From contig CM073546.1 in NCBI GenBank assembly GCA_037074615.1, positions 8,921,501-8,985,500 of the forward strand: DNA of 64,000 bases, in the 5' to 3' direction. This DNA comes from Leucaena leucocephala. Lineage: Eukaryota; Streptophyta; Magnoliopsida; Fabales; Fabaceae. Shown piece by piece: positions 1-11,661 of this stretch. How positions within the stretch are numbered: position 1 is the stretch's first letter; each line of letters begins with the position of its first letter. The notes beneath the pieces were generated by a model that saw nothing but the letters and a program-made list of their open reading frames with translations, was not told the origin of the DNA and did no database searches. The position numbers and the translations under genes are program-made.

Positions 1-81
1 ATTATGTTTACTCTTTTTATGTTATAGGTTAATCTTAAACAACAAGAAGCCTATGGCTCCTTCAAGTCAGATAGTAGAAAT

Positions 82-240
82 GACATCTTGATTATTGCCA
101 CGGGCAAGCTAAAGCATGGGGCTATGTTAGGGGAGTTGGAGGAGGTGTCGATATAGGAGAATTTTTTAGAGCATCTCCATGATATTCCCCATATATGTCG
201 AGGGCAGAGCTATAATGAACTAACCTCTGGGTACATCTAA
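82..240 (+). pseudogene. CACTA second-ORF (Ptta-type) fragment
   Basis: A short reading frame starts DILIIATGKLKHG and runs on to an EFLEHL-like tail with one internal stop. It matches the conserved NDILT.A.G..EHGGRVRG segment of plant Ptta/En/Spm proteins and the equivalent part of element B at about 10.13-10.26 kb, which reads DILTITTGKQEHGGRVRG. The upstream part of this protein is beyond the window edge. Immediately downstream the sequence jumps to what in element B lies beyond the DUF8039 exon, so the gene is both interrupted and internally deleted. Confidence 0.6.
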
Positions 241-300
241 GTGTTTTTTATGTAAGTCTAATTTAAATATAAATATATGTAATAACAAAATTCATGCAAA

Positions 301-1203
301 CTGAGTGTTTGCATTAACTGTAGGTACATGTAAGCTGAGTTGGTTTCCAAGGGAAAACAAGGTTAGTTCAGATTCCTATGCCGATTTCAGATTTTTTCAA
401 AAGGGACCTCTCAATCTTTAAGACTTCAATACATTTCAAGGAGGCTTGGTGAAATTGATATTGATTATTTCTTCGCACCATATATGCAGGAGTAAGAATA
501 ATAATATTTCAATTTTTTTCATACTAGATTTGTATTTGCTTAATGCTAATAATCATTATTATTTAATTATTTTCTATAGCAATCATTAGCAATTGATCAT
601 ACTATGTAAGCATACTTATAAAATTTTCTTCTTATGCTCCCTCCACTACAAGCCATCGGTTGATGCCAAGAAGATTATGAACATGTGAGTTTTCTTCCTT
701 ACAGAACAATGGTGTTTATAATAAATTAAATATGATCTTTGTAATAAAACAGTTACTAAGTTCATAACTGTCATAGGGCTATAAGGATGTTTGCAATTAC
801 AAAGGATCTTAAGAAAGCCAACTCAGTGAAAGACCCTGAATGGATCACACAGAAGGTAATAAAAGTGTTAAATCTTATGCTCCATACAGTTTTTGCTGAT
901 AACACATAATCTTGTTCATGTTAATATTACAGAGTCGAAGGCAACCCAAAGAAAACAACTTATGCGGCTTCTACATGGTTAGACACATGATCAATATTAT
1001 CTTGTTAAATAGGATTGACCTAACTGAGGAGGTAAATTGTGTTTTTAATGATTTTATATATTTCTTGTCAATTTAATATATCTTAGTAATGCTTTAATTT
1101 CTTTTATTTTAATTTAATATTGTAGTTGTTTGATCAATCTGACCCATTTCCTGAATAAGATATTGAGGACCTACGTAATATTTGGGCTAAGTTTTTTGTT
1201 TAA
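301..1203 (+). pseudogene. Ulp1-like cysteine protease (C48) relic of CACTA A
   Basis: Spliced coding pieces resemble the C-terminal catalytic half of Ulp1/C48 proteases carried by plant CACTA elements. Visible pieces are a His region (HWLLAIDH around 580-600), then a segment ending EWITQK, then an exon at about 933-1031 with PKENNLCGFYMVRHM, where the Cys is the expected nucleophile, and a last exon at 1126-1203 reading LFDQSDPFPE then DIEDLRNIWAKFF. The last two exons have AG and GT borders. A TAA at 1156-1158 interrupts the last exon where element B has CAA, so the copy is damaged. In these transposons the protease role is unknown; deSUMOylation is assumed from the family only. Confidence 0.75.
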
Positions 1204-1741
1204 ATTATTCCTTCTAAATAGTATTTGTCATTATCATAATACATTTTTTTTTTATTTTTTTGTTCAAATTGTTGTATATTTTTATTGAATTTTATTAAAT
1301 GAATAATATAATAACCAATTGAAGATTTGTCTCTGCCATCTTGAACTTTATCTCTACTGATGTCTCTTTGAAGGGGATGGGGTTAATGAAATATTGAAGG
1401 GATCATTTTTTAAAAATACATTTAAACCGAACAAAGAATACCGGTAGGTGTTGAAACAATATATATGTAAATATTACAACATCTACACCAGTTGTCTTTA
1501 TTGTGAGGTATAGAAAATTGATTAATCTATACCCGGTGTAAATACAATCAGTGTAAAAATTTTATTAATACTGTTCACATAACTCGTGTAGATATTAGCA
1601 AATTCTACTCCTGATTTCAAAAGGGACCGGTTTAAATTCTACCCATTCTACATCAGTGAACCGCTCGATTTAAAAAGTGTACACTTTCTAAACAATTTGT
1701 TTCTACACCGGTCATTGTCCGATGTAGAATACCATTTTTAA

Positions 1742-1771
1742 CCAATTTAAAAAGCCTTTTTTGCAGTAGTG
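1742..1771 (-). repeat. CACTA A terminal inverted repeat
   Basis: Read on the minus strand this end begins CACTACTGCAAAAAAGG and continues with GCTTTTTAAATTGG. It matches the left end of element B at 7114. The base triplet next to it is att. Confidence 0.85.
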
Positions 1772-2960
1772 ATTAAAATGATAATTCCATAATCATTTTA
1801 GAAGTTGAGATGATAGAAAGGTGTATCAACTTATGAGATTTTGTTTTGAAGCTTAATAGTAATGTTAGCACAAAGGTATTAAGGTTGGGAGATGATTTTG
1901 AATCTAGACCTTGATGTAAATGGAATTAAGTTGTTGAAAGTGAAGTTTATGGAGGAAGACCTTGTTGTAATTTGCTTTAAAACTGAAAAGAATAATTTGA
2001 AAAGTATAAAGGAGATATTACATAAGTTATTATTAGAGTTCTAAGATGATTTTAGTTTGAGACTAAAAGGGGTTTTAATCATGAAAGTTATATTTTCGTA
2101 AGAGATTACTATTTTAAAAATTATTTGGGTTCCTAAAGTCTCTATAAAATGTTGGTGTTGAACTTGGAATCTTTGAATGGATATTTTGGAAAGTTTTAAT
2201 ATCACACAAATGATTTTAAAGTGTCAAAAGAGGGTAGTCAGTTGCTGATTTTTACAAAATGGCTAGGATTTTTTTTGTAGCCAAGTAAAAAAAAGTATAT
2301 AATGGTTAAATAGTTAGCGTATTAGAAATTGAAAGATTGAAAAGAGTTACCCACTATTTTGGACGGCAACATTATGGTTACAAAGGAATTAAGTTGCTGT
2401 TTTGGGGTTCTTTAATGCTAAACAAGTGTTGGAAGTTATGATTGTGGTGGTTTAAGAATCTAAATATTGAATAATTTGATGGTTTTTATAGTGCTCAAAG
2501 ATTTTTAAATGATGGTTTAAGCATTGTTCTTACACCTGGAAATAACTTTCCGATTTATTAGTCTTGCTGTCCAAACTGTTGAAGAGAGGGATTATGCCGA
2601 AAATATAATGAAATCACATGATATAAAATATGTATTAAGTGTTTAACACAAGCTCTATACTTGTGCTTTATAGTTTTTGGATAGTATGTATGTAGTTATG
2701 ATAAACAACTACTTTTTAATAAGGCAAGCATTAAAGAGAACTGGGGTTTGAGGTTGTTAAATGAAGTTGTAGGTTATAGATAGAAAGGTATTAACCTGCC
2801 CTTATATATATATTTTAGGATTTGACTTTTACTTGAGCCTACCAAGGAAACGAGAAAGAAAAATATATAGGAGAAGGAAATTTGGAAGAAAAGAAACTAT
2901 GTAGTAACTCTTTCTTTTCATAATTATATGTATTTAATTATATATGTTTGTTTTTGTCAT
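1772..2960. other. AT-rich stretch without recognised gene
   Basis: All frames are short and closed by stops, and no known domain was recognised. The sequence is AT-rich with long T/G runs on the plus strand and may be decayed LTR-retrotransposon interior, because an R-U5-like LTR segment follows at 3.1-3.5 kb. No promoter or terminator could be supported. Confidence 0.5.
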
Positions 2961-3097
2961 GGATTGACATATGTAAGCATAGTTAGATATGCTTTAAGTA
3001 TAGTTGACACATGCAAGCATGGTTTGACATGCGCAAGTATAGTTTGACATACGCAAGCATGGTTACACATAAACGTGGTTTGACATGCGTAAAGCAT
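2961..3097. repeat. 20-bp minisatellite, about 7 units
   Basis: Units of 20 bp follow one another with the consensus GTTTGACATRYGCAAGCAT; clear units start at 2961, 2981, 3001, 3021 and 3041, followed by a shortened unit at 3061 and a last one at 3077. Unit differences are mostly single substitutions. It lies just upstream of an LTR-like segment. Confidence 0.85.
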
Positions 3098-3536
3098 GTT
3101 TATAGTTTGAGATAACTGGTTGCTCATAGAATTATACTATACTCAAGTAAGGGTATCAGAATGACTGGCATTTACTGTGAAAGCATTGTTTCAAGTATAT
3201 GTATGTATATAGAGAATTGACAACTTTATTGTTGGTTTGAGATTTTGACATGGCTTGTTCACATGCTTTATTGAATTTTCGCATATCTATATGAAAGAAT
3301 TATGTTACTATTGAGATTCTTTGAATCTCACCATTTTTCTTACATGATTGGCTATAGAAGGAGATTGAGAAGGTTGAATGTTGGAGTGTTTTTGTATATC
3401 TTAGTTTTGGTTAAAGTAGTTAAATATTAAAGTTGTGTGAGGCTTGTATATGAAGTTGTTATATATAAATTATATAATCAAGTTTGTAATCTTCCTTAAA
3501 GAGGAACTCGCAATCCTTGATGGAGATATGTGAGTT
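3098..3536 (+). other. LTR R-U5-like segment and possible short interior
   Basis: The small inverted repeat GAGATTCTTTGAATCTCACC at about 3314, followed by ATTTTTCTT, is also found as diverged copies inside two other LTRs of the window (about 46.23 kb, plus; about 54.09 kb, minus). It probably marks the 3' half of an LTR. The stretch ends in a weakly purine-rich GGAGATATGTGAG directly before the TGTAACATTC start at 3537, the same position at which a real polypurine tract precedes the LTR start at 47126. This suggests the remnant of an LTR, a very short interior and a second LTR, but no primer-binding site was found here. Confidence 0.35.
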
Positions 3537-5195
3537 GTAACATTCTAAATTTTTCTGTTTGCCTAAAATTGATAGAGAAAAGAAGGGATTAGAATAATAA
3601 TCAGAAGAAAAGATAATATTTGGATAAGTTTAAGTCAAAGAAAGAATGTAAAGTAAAAAGTCATAAAGTTATATGACGTAAATATAATTTAGAAAAAAGT
3701 TAAATATAGAAAATTTAAGAAAAAAATAGAAAAAGTACTTAAATGGAGTTTACCAAATTGGAGTTTCAAATTTGGTAGAAAGGGCTAAGTGGAATTTGGC
3801 AAATTTATGGACTAAAGTGTAATTTTGTCAAATTCAGGGGCAAAATGGTAATTTAAGAAAGTTGAGCAAAAAAAAGGTTAAAATTGCCCAAAAAATATTT
3901 TGGTCCCAAATTTTACTAATAATTAGAGAATAGAATTTAGGTCATGTATAACTCTCATAATTTTAATTTAAGGTCTCGATAAATTGATATTAATTTATGA
4001 AGTTTGGAGATTAGTACAATATCTTCTGGATCTCAGAATCATATAAAATTTTATAGTAAATTCTTATAATTAATATAAGAATTTATGAAACTAAAAGAAT
4101 TTAAAAAAGAGTTCTATAGAATTTATTAAAAATTTTAAGGTGAAATTGAACATCGATAAAAGATTTAGAGAAAACATATGAATTTTTATTAGGACTTCTG
4201 ATTTTTAGAAAATTATGCAAAAAATTTATTTTATATTAGAATAAATTTATAAAAATGGCAGAACCAATAAAAGAGTTAAATATAATTTATATAAAAAATT
4301 AGGATAATTTAAGGATATTGATATAGGAAGTGCCTTAGGATTTGTACCAATTAGCAATTAGGCCCAAGGGAGGCCCAATAATAGTGTCATGCAGTAGTCC
4401 AATAAGTCCCAAAAATTATTTTTGAGCCCAAGTAAAATAATGGATAATTTATGAATTTGTGAAAAAAGAAAAGAAAGTCAAGAAACTTCAAGGGGAAGAT
4501 TAAAATTTGCACATAGTGGGCCTCACAAAGGGAGGCACATGGCGTCAAAAGTAAGGAGGAAGAAGGACTTTTGGCATGTGATTTTATCCAAATTTTCTTG
4601 GTGGGAAAGTTTAGTTTAAGATCAATTATGGACCATTGGATGAAATAGTATTTGAACAAATCTTGGCCTTCCATTTCCCATAAAAATTTTCTATAAATAC
4701 CCTACCCCATGCTGCCCAAAACGGTGGCCTCTTGAACCCTTGGGAAAAGGCCAAATGAAAACTTAAGCTAAGACAAAAAGTAATTCAAGACAGTTAGAGA
4801 CCAAGTTAGTTAAAGCATAATATATGTGATCCTTCTTAGTTTATTTGCATGTGTTTTAGAAGGATAAAACCTAGGTTTTAGTGGTTGGAAATTCCATTAA
4901 CCTAGATTTTACATGCTTTCCAAATGTTAATTTGTAGGGGGAAGAAGAAAATGAAGATAGAACTATATAATTAGTTCTTAAACAAGTTAGTTATATAATT
5001 GATTATTGAATCAAGTTAATATTCTTGACTTTACTATAGATGAGACCTTTTGGATAAGGATATTTTTTATAGAAAGAGATGGAATTTTAATGATCTAATA
5101 CTTCCATTGAATTTAGAAGATGATTTTATGTAGGATTGGATATGTTTGGAACTTTAGAAGCCTTGGAATAAGTATGGGAATTGTGTGATATTTTG
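3537..5195 (+). mobile_element. LTR of the TGTAACAT family, copy 1 (truncated)
   Basis: The segment starts TGTAACATTC and is collinear with 34431-36300 (+), and in reverse with 24012-25733 and 53772-56586. Shared marks are the pair 'GGTCCCAAATTTTACTAATAA' type motif near 3900, a 'CTCGATAAATTGATATTAATT' type motif near 3973, and a TATA-like box TATAAATACC at 4692 about 1.15 kb from the LTR start. The position of the TATA box fits a long U3 region. Similarity to copy 4 fades at about 5195, so the 3' end is missing or diverged. It carries no real coding sequence. A Gypsy origin is likely but not proven. Confidence 0.6.
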
Positions 5196-7113
5196 AATCT
5201 TTTAGTTTAGTTATAAATGAAGTAGTATATAAACATGGGTTAGTAGATAAGATCTTTGAGCCCGAGTGTTAAGGTGTTATATTAAGCTTTCAAAGAGGGC
5301 TGTGAGTTTAAACCAAAGTTGTAAACTGTACTAAGTTAATTATGGATTTTAATTTTTTAGAAAATTCTATTCCTTTACAAAACGAGGAACCTGCTGACAT
5401 CTTCAAAGGTTTTTTATTTTTTTTAAAAAAGCCTTTTTATGGAACTATTTAAAGTTCTCTATGGGGAATTCATCAGAGTTGTCTTCATTTAATGTGTCTC
5501 TACGTAAGGTGTTTCACCGAATTTTTTGAGAGGGAAAAAATATAATCATGAAAATAAAATAGGATAATTATTTCATTCCAAGTAAAAAATTAAATAAAAA
5601 TAATTATGTTAATAATATAAAAAATATGAGTTAAAGAGGAAGTGATAAGGTTTCTTATGATATTAAATATTAATTTTTTAAATGAAAAAAGAGGGATTGA
5701 GGATTTGGAAATTATGTTAATTGTAATTGGGGTAAAGTAGTTTGTTTAATCCTTTTCGTTCTGCCTTAATTGTTAAATTGCCAAAGCACCCCTCCTTTCT
5801 TTTAAAAGCATGGGCTTTTGGTCATTTTAATTGAAAAAATATAGAAAATAAAAATAATATTACAAGATATTTCCTCTCTTGCTGGCAAATTTTAAAGGGG
5901 AAGCGACGGAAGAAGCTTCACGACTTTAGACTCCAAAAATCTCAACCTCATAAGCACGGAGATGGTCCTCCATCCTTCGGGGTCATTGCCGATGTACGTG
6001 CCTACCAAGGAACACCGCTGTCGTCTTCCTCTGTTCCTTATTCCTCATCTTATTAGCTTTTGGTCCTCTATTCTCATACGATCATGTCTTTACGTGAGTC
6101 AATAGATCAACTTGCTTCTTCTTCTATGTTTGTTGGTCATGTTCGTATAGAATGAGGGAGGTTTGCTGTCACATGTTTAATTTTGACACCTTTTTTACAT
6201 ATCCGAAAGCACTATGGTTCAAGCAAGTCATTAAAGTCCATAAATTGAAACTTGTATTTTTATATTGGGTTACTATTCATTTAGAATTTACATATTTTTG
6301 GTCCAATTTTAAAAATTCATAACCAATTCTATAAAAATCATATGAGTATGCTCTAATATTCTTTGAAAACCCCTTGAAGTGCTTTACATGAGAAAACTAT
6401 CAATCTAGCCTGATCATTCTCATATTCATACAGTTAATTCATTTTCTAAACTTGATATGGATTTCGGACATGTTCTGTACCTTAAATTTAAAAATTCATA
6501 ACTTAAGCTACAAAACTCAAATTAACTTGATTTAAGACTTTTTAGAAAGCTTAGGGTATCTAGTTTGTGTATAATAATTATCATGGCCATTATGGATAAT
6601 TTAATATGGGTTATTCAACCAAATTGGACCATGCACTAAAAATAGCTAAACCTGGGCAGTCAAGTTTGAACAACATAAAGCCATAGTTGTAAGGCCATAT
6701 TAGGGCATGTAACCATTTGTGACTCACCATTACATATCTAATATCCATTCTGAGGCATCATATTGAATCTACACAACTCATGGGAATTGTTATACATTTT
6801 ACAACTTATATCAAATAAAGCCATAAGAATTTGTCACTTCATCCACTTACCCTTTCTTCTTGTTCTTGCTCTTCATTTGGAAGCTCATAACCTAGCATGG
6901 TTAGTCAGTCGGGATGAGATTCAAAGAATCCAAGTAGAAATAATCACCATTCAAGCAACCAAGTTATGCTTCCATCATTAAACTCAATGACAAATAGTAT
7001 TGCCAAAGTATACATAATCAACATGCACATACAAGCATATAATTGTCAACCATGGTAGTGACACAATTCAAGAGAAACATTCAACATGTTCAAGATAAAA
7101 CAATTGTTCAACT
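5196..7113. other. Region without recognised gene between LTR copy 1 and CACTA B
   Basis: Only short closed frames are present. Around 5880-6120 the composition turns GC-richer and CT-rich (leader-like), but no open frame follows. Near 6912 the sequence GATGAGATTCAAAGAATCC resembles, on the opposite strand, the LTR inverted repeat near 3314, so this may be a minus-strand LTR remnant cut by the insertion of CACTA B at 7114. Confidence 0.4.
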
Positions 7114-7143
7114 CACTACTGCAAAAAAGGCTTTCTAAATCGG
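7114..7143 (+). repeat. CACTA B terminal inverted repeat, 3'-gene end
   Basis: Begins CACTACTGCAAAAAAGG followed by CTTTCTAAATCGG. The next 60 bp contain a hairpin CTACATCGG-n6-CCGATGTAG, typical of TNPA-type binding regions in CACTA elements. Identical in its first 21 bases to the end of element A. Confidence 0.85.
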
Positions 7144-8608
7144 TTAAAAATGGTGATCTACATCGGCAATGACCGATGTAGAAACATACCATTTAGAAAG
7201 TACACACTTTTTAAATCGGGCAGTTCACTGGTGTAGAATGAGTAGTAAAATCCAGCGTAGAATTTGCTAATGTCTACACTGGTTGAACAAATCCCTTTTG
7301 AATGGTTTAATGAATTGTTTACATTGATTATATTTTCACTTGGTGTAGATTAATGAATTGTTTACATCGATTATATTTATACCCGGTGTAGATTAATGAA
7401 TTTTCTACACCTCACTATAAAGACAACAAGTGTATATATTGTCATATTTACATATATTGTTTCTATTCCTGCCGGTGTATATACTGTTTCATTAACCCCA
7501 TCCCTTGAAGCTTCCTGAATAAACTGCCCAAATAGACAGCAGCATAAGCAAAGTTCAAGATGGCAGAGACATATCTTCAATTGTTCATTACATTATTTAT
7601 TTAATAAAATTTAATAAAAAATACAATCATTTGAATAGAAAAATAAAAAAATGTATTCTGGTAATAACAAATACTATTGAGAAGGAATGATTTGAATAAA
7701 AAATTCAGCCCAAATATTGCGCAGGTCCTGAATATCTTGTTCAGAAAATGTGTCTGATTGATCAAACATATGAAATATCAAATTAAAATAAAAGAAATTA
7801 AAGCATTACTAAGATATATTAAATTGACCAGAAATATATGAAATCATTAAATAAATCGGTTTTCTAAATCGGTTAAAAATGGTGATCTACATCGGCAATG
7901 ACCGGTGTAGAAACATACCATTTAGAAAGTATATACTTTTTAAATCGGGCAGTTCACTGGTGTAGAATGAGTAGAATTTAAACTGGTCCCTTTTAAAATC
8001 CAGCGTAGAATTTGCTAATGTCTACAATGGTTGAACAAATCCCTTTTGAATGGTTTAATGAATTGTTTACATTGATTATATTTTCACTTGGTGTAGATTA
8101 ATGAATTGTTTACATCGATTATGTTTATACCCGGTGTAGATTAATAAATTTTCTACACCTCACTATAAAGACAACCAGTGTATATATTGTCATATTTACA
8201 TATATTGTTTCTACTCCTGCCGGCGTATATATTGTTTCATTAACCCCATCCCTTGAAGCTTCATGAATAAACTGCCCAAATAGACAGCAGCATAAGCAAA
8301 GTTCAAGATGACAGAGACATATCTTCAATTGTTCATTACATTATTTATTTAATAAAATTCAATAAAAAATACAATCATTTGAATAGAAAAATAAAAAATG
8401 TATTCTGGTAATAACAAATACTATTTAGAAGGAATGATTTGAACAAAAAATTCAGCCCAAATATTGCGCAGGTCCTGAATATCTTGTTCAGAAAATGTGT
8501 CTGATTGATCAAACATATGAAATATCAAATTAAAATAAAAGAAATTAAAGCATTACTAAGATATATTAAATTGACCAGAAATATATGAAATCATTAAAAA
8601 CACAATTT
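7132..8608. repeat. Tandem duplication inside the CACTA B end
   Basis: Two direct copies, 7132-7860 (729 bp) and 7861-8608 (about 748 bp), differ by a block of about 19 bp present only in the second copy (near 7978) plus scattered substitutions. Each copy holds the subterminal hairpins, 3' untranslated sequence and the last Ulp1 coding exon (stop codons at 7674-7676 and 8421-8423, minus strand). The extreme terminal 17 bp is present only once. The junction lies in the ATAAATCGG/CTAAATCGG context, so short-homology recombination is possible. Confidence 0.9.
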
Positions 8609-9400
8609 ACCTTATCAGTTAGGTCAGTTCTATTTGACAAGATGATATTGATCATGTGTCTAACCATGTAGAAGCCGCACAAGTTGCTTTCTTTGGGTTG
8701 CCTTCGACTCTGTAATATTAACATGAACAAAATTATGTGTCATTAACAAAAACCTGTGTGGAGCATAACACTTAATACTTTTATTATCTTCGGTGTGATC
8801 CATTTAGGATCCCTCACCAAGTTGGTTTTCTTAATACCCCTTGCAATTGGAAACGTCCTCATAGCCCTATGACTAAAGTTATGAACTTAATAACCATTTT
8901 ATTATAAAAATCATATTTAATTTACTACAAACACCATTGTTCTATAAGAAAAAAACTCACATGTTCATAATCTTCTTGGCATTAACCGATGGTTTGTAGT
9001 GGAGGGAGCATAAGAAGAAAATTTTATAAGTATGCTTACATAGTATGATCAATTGCCAATGGTTGCTGTAGAAAATAATTAAACAATAATGATTATTAGC
9101 ATTAAGCAAATACAAACCTAGTATAAGAAACTAGAATATTATTATTCTTACTCTTGCATATATAGTGTGAAGAAACAATCAATATCAGTTTCACCAAGCC
9201 TCCTTGCAATGTACTTAAGTCTTAAAGATTAGGAGGTCCCTTTTTAACAAATCTGAAATGGGCATAGGAATCTAAACTGACCTTGTTTGCCCTTGGAAAC
9301 CAACTTAGCTTGCATGTACCTCCAGTTAATTCAAACACGATGTTAGTTAATGCAAACACTCAGCTTGTATGAATTTTGTCATTACATATATTTACATTTA
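8421..9400 (-). pseudogene. Ulp1-like cysteine protease (C48) relic of CACTA B
   Basis: Read on the minus strand, exon pieces match those of element A: a segment with DPKWITP, then RRQPKESNLCGFYMVRHM at about 8640-8705 with the presumed catalytic Cys, then a final exon ending EQDIQDLRNIWAEFFIQI (stop 8421-8423). A second copy of the final exon lies downstream at 7674-7768 because of the tandem duplication. The 3' splice site before the last exon, which is AG in element A, reads TG in both duplicated copies, so the lesion predates the duplication. The family cleaves ubiquitin-like modifiers; its use to the transposon is unknown. Confidence 0.7.
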
Positions 9401-9418
9401 GACTTATATTAAAAACAC

Positions 9419-9910
9419 TTAGACGCACTTGGAGGTTAGTTCATTCCTATGAGTGATCACTAATTTCACATCTGCATGGTCAACAAAGGAAGCAACCCCT
9501 ATGTTATCTACAACTGAATCCATAGGTAATGTATCCATATGGAACGTTTCTTCATATGCCAATTGGATCACACGTTGCATGGAACTCAAATTGGGAGGTG
9601 TGGGAAGTTCGCTTGGAGATGATGTGATGTGATCCGAAACAAGATACTTTGGCCATAATATGAAAGTCCCATTTGCCTGACTCATAGTCTTTGCCTCATC
9701 AGTCAAAATTGGGACAAGAGCATATTCAAATATCACGACTTCAACTGCCACCCTTAACTGATCATCTTGAATTTGGATGTGGTGGGCAGTTTACCCTAAG
9801 ATATGAATGGAACCATGTGCCACCAACCTTTTGATAGGATCCTCTATATATATATCACAAGGTTCAGCATCCTCTGACACCTTTTTGGCCATGCAATAGC
9901 TCCCTTTAGT
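9419..9910 (-). pseudogene. DUF8039-like domain of the CACTA second ORF
   Basis: The minus strand encodes a segment with VAVEVVIFEYALVPILTDE, then QANGTFILWPKYLV, which follows the pattern of the DUF8039 domain of plant CACTA proteins (V.VEEV..G.ALVPI..DE ... V...F..WP..LV). The upstream part (RLVAHGSIHI) also fits but is crossed by stops. The last 110 codons (9419-9751) are open. This domain is missing from element A. The biochemical function is not known to me. Confidence 0.6.
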
Positions 9911-10099
9911 GCTAGGACGAGCTGCATGTGAGAGCATTTGGGTGGCACTTGGCTCCTATTGCCTTGATGTTAACATGGACAATATTTCTTCCTTGATCTT
10001 TGTCAAACCTTCTTGTAATTGTGCCTAAATTAAAGCTTATGTATGTGCTCTAGCTTTTGCCTAAGCCTTTGCCTTAGCATCTTCCCTCACGATGGATAA

Positions 10100-11260
10100 T
10101 AATGATTCCAGCTCGGGATGTATGGAGAATGTTGTGGAGATACTCCAAAAACATCTCTTATACCGACACCTCGACTAACTCCCCTGACACGACCCCCATG
10201 CTCTTGCTTGCCTGTGGTAATAGTCAAGATGTCATTCCTACTATATGACTTGAAGGAGCCATGGGCTTCTTGTTGTTTAAGATCAACTTATAACATAGAA
10301 AGAGTAAACATAAGAAATAATATAATTAGTTTATTAAAACAAAATAATACAAGTAGTACTTATAATTTTTGCCGCAATCATGCGAGCAGGATTGCTTGTA
10401 AATGATATGCTCATTTTTTGGTGAGTGTACAACCACTTACCTTTATGACATATTGGAGATGGGGGATCGAGAGTAACACTAGGATCAGACTCAGCAGCCT
10501 CTTCTAGCCTCTTCCTCTTGGCCCCAAACAAGTCTCTTTCAGCCTTCATGTAACCCCTGGAGACATTGTGTGGGGGTAATCATTCTTGAGTGCATATTAA
10601 ATGGCTTTTGTTCTTTTTTGTTGTAAGACTTGAAGTAGTTAATCCCCATACATACAAAAGGAAGAAACAGGGGAAATGCAAGATTCCTTTTTCACAACAT
10701 ATTAACTCACCATAGCTTCTGTAGTAGTCTGAAGCCTAACAAATTCTTCCCAAGTAGCTTCATCAATGATTGATACTTGTTGCATGGAGAAGGATGAGGC
10801 TGACTATCTTTGTCCTAGCCATGCACATACAGACGAGCTAGTTGTGTCTTGAATGCCTTCCAATGCTCAGCGCAATAACACAATGTCTTATTCTTCAAGA
10901 CTTCATTGTTGGGAACATCATAAGTGAGCTGCAATAATTTCCATTGAAAGTGAAGTTATTAACAAATAGTTATGTTTTTTGGTATTGGTCAGTATACAAT
11001 ATACAATAGGCAGTTCTTATACCCAGATAGAGCCCTAAATTTGATTCTTCACGCGATTATCAACAGCATCCTAAGTCTGTATGGCAATGTTAGTCTTGTT
11101 GTGTGCTAGGAGGCTGACATAACTCATGTACTTTGTCCTGTGTTCACCAATTGGGTTCCAATGTGTGTCAAACTCAATCGATAGTAATTTCCCTTCCATC
11201 CTATCTTTCAAAATATCTTTCAATCGCATCGCACTTTTGCCCCTCCTTTACTTAGAGTCG
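10100..11260 (-). pseudogene. Ptta/En/Spm (Transposase_24-like) protein relic
   Basis: Several blocks of this plant CACTA protein are readable in order on the minus strand: a 'W.P.GE...KY.SY...L...' block at about 11080-11180 (HWNPIGEHRTKYMSYVSLL), a charged block with LDPPSPICHKGKWLYTHQK at about 10430-10475, and DILTITTGKQEHGGRVRG at about 10130-10260. These correspond to the conserved middle and C-terminal parts of the family. Stops and frame changes separate the blocks. In known CACTA elements the second ORF product is thought to bind the subterminal repeats and assist transposition; that role is inferred from family knowledge. Confidence 0.65.
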
Positions 11261-11661
11261 CTTAAAGCATCGCTAGCCTCATTCTGATTACCACTACCCC
11301 TATTTTTCTATATAAGCAATAACAAAAACAAACATGGTAAACAGAGAAGAATGACTGACCACAGCGAAAGAAGTGCAAGCATTTATCGCATAAAACTACA
11401 AAACCTAGATTCAACAAACACGTAAAAGGAAAAGCACATACACGAGAAAATAAGTGTCTAGAACATGTACACGTCAAAGCACAACGAGAGTGAGAACATA
11501 GAATAATGACTAACTATAGCGAAGCAAGACAAAAACCACAACGTACGACGAATGGTGTAATGATAGATGACATAAAAACTAAGATTGCATACAACCTGAG
11601 AAATGAGAAAGGAAGAGACGCGCCAAGGGGCGGGATTTGATAAAGTATTTTTATTCAAGAC

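Larger units (their letters stand above)
1..1771 (+). mobile_element. CACTA (En/Spm) transposon A, 3' portion
   Basis: The segment runs from the window edge to a terminus whose reverse complement reads CACTACTGCAAAAAAGG, a classic CACTA end. Inside the terminus are subterminal hairpins built from CTACACCGG/CCGATGTAG-like arms. Gene relics read towards this end: a piece of the Ptta-type second ORF, then a Ulp1-like protease. The whole segment aligns in reverse orientation with 7114-10240 of element B, so A and B are the same family arranged tail to tail. Element A lacks the roughly 0.7 kb that encodes the DUF8039 domain in B. The 5' end lies outside the window. CACTA elements move by cut and paste and leave 3-bp duplications; the other end needed to test that is not visible. 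Confidence 0.85.

Noticed and set aside
4387..4674. 95-codon minus-strand frame in LTR copy 1
   Set aside because: Not conserved in the other LTR copies and lies across the U3 promoter region.
10118..10405. Plus-strand 95-codon frame in CACTA B
   Set aside because: Antisense to the Ptta-like protein, whose conserved blocks are on the minus strand.
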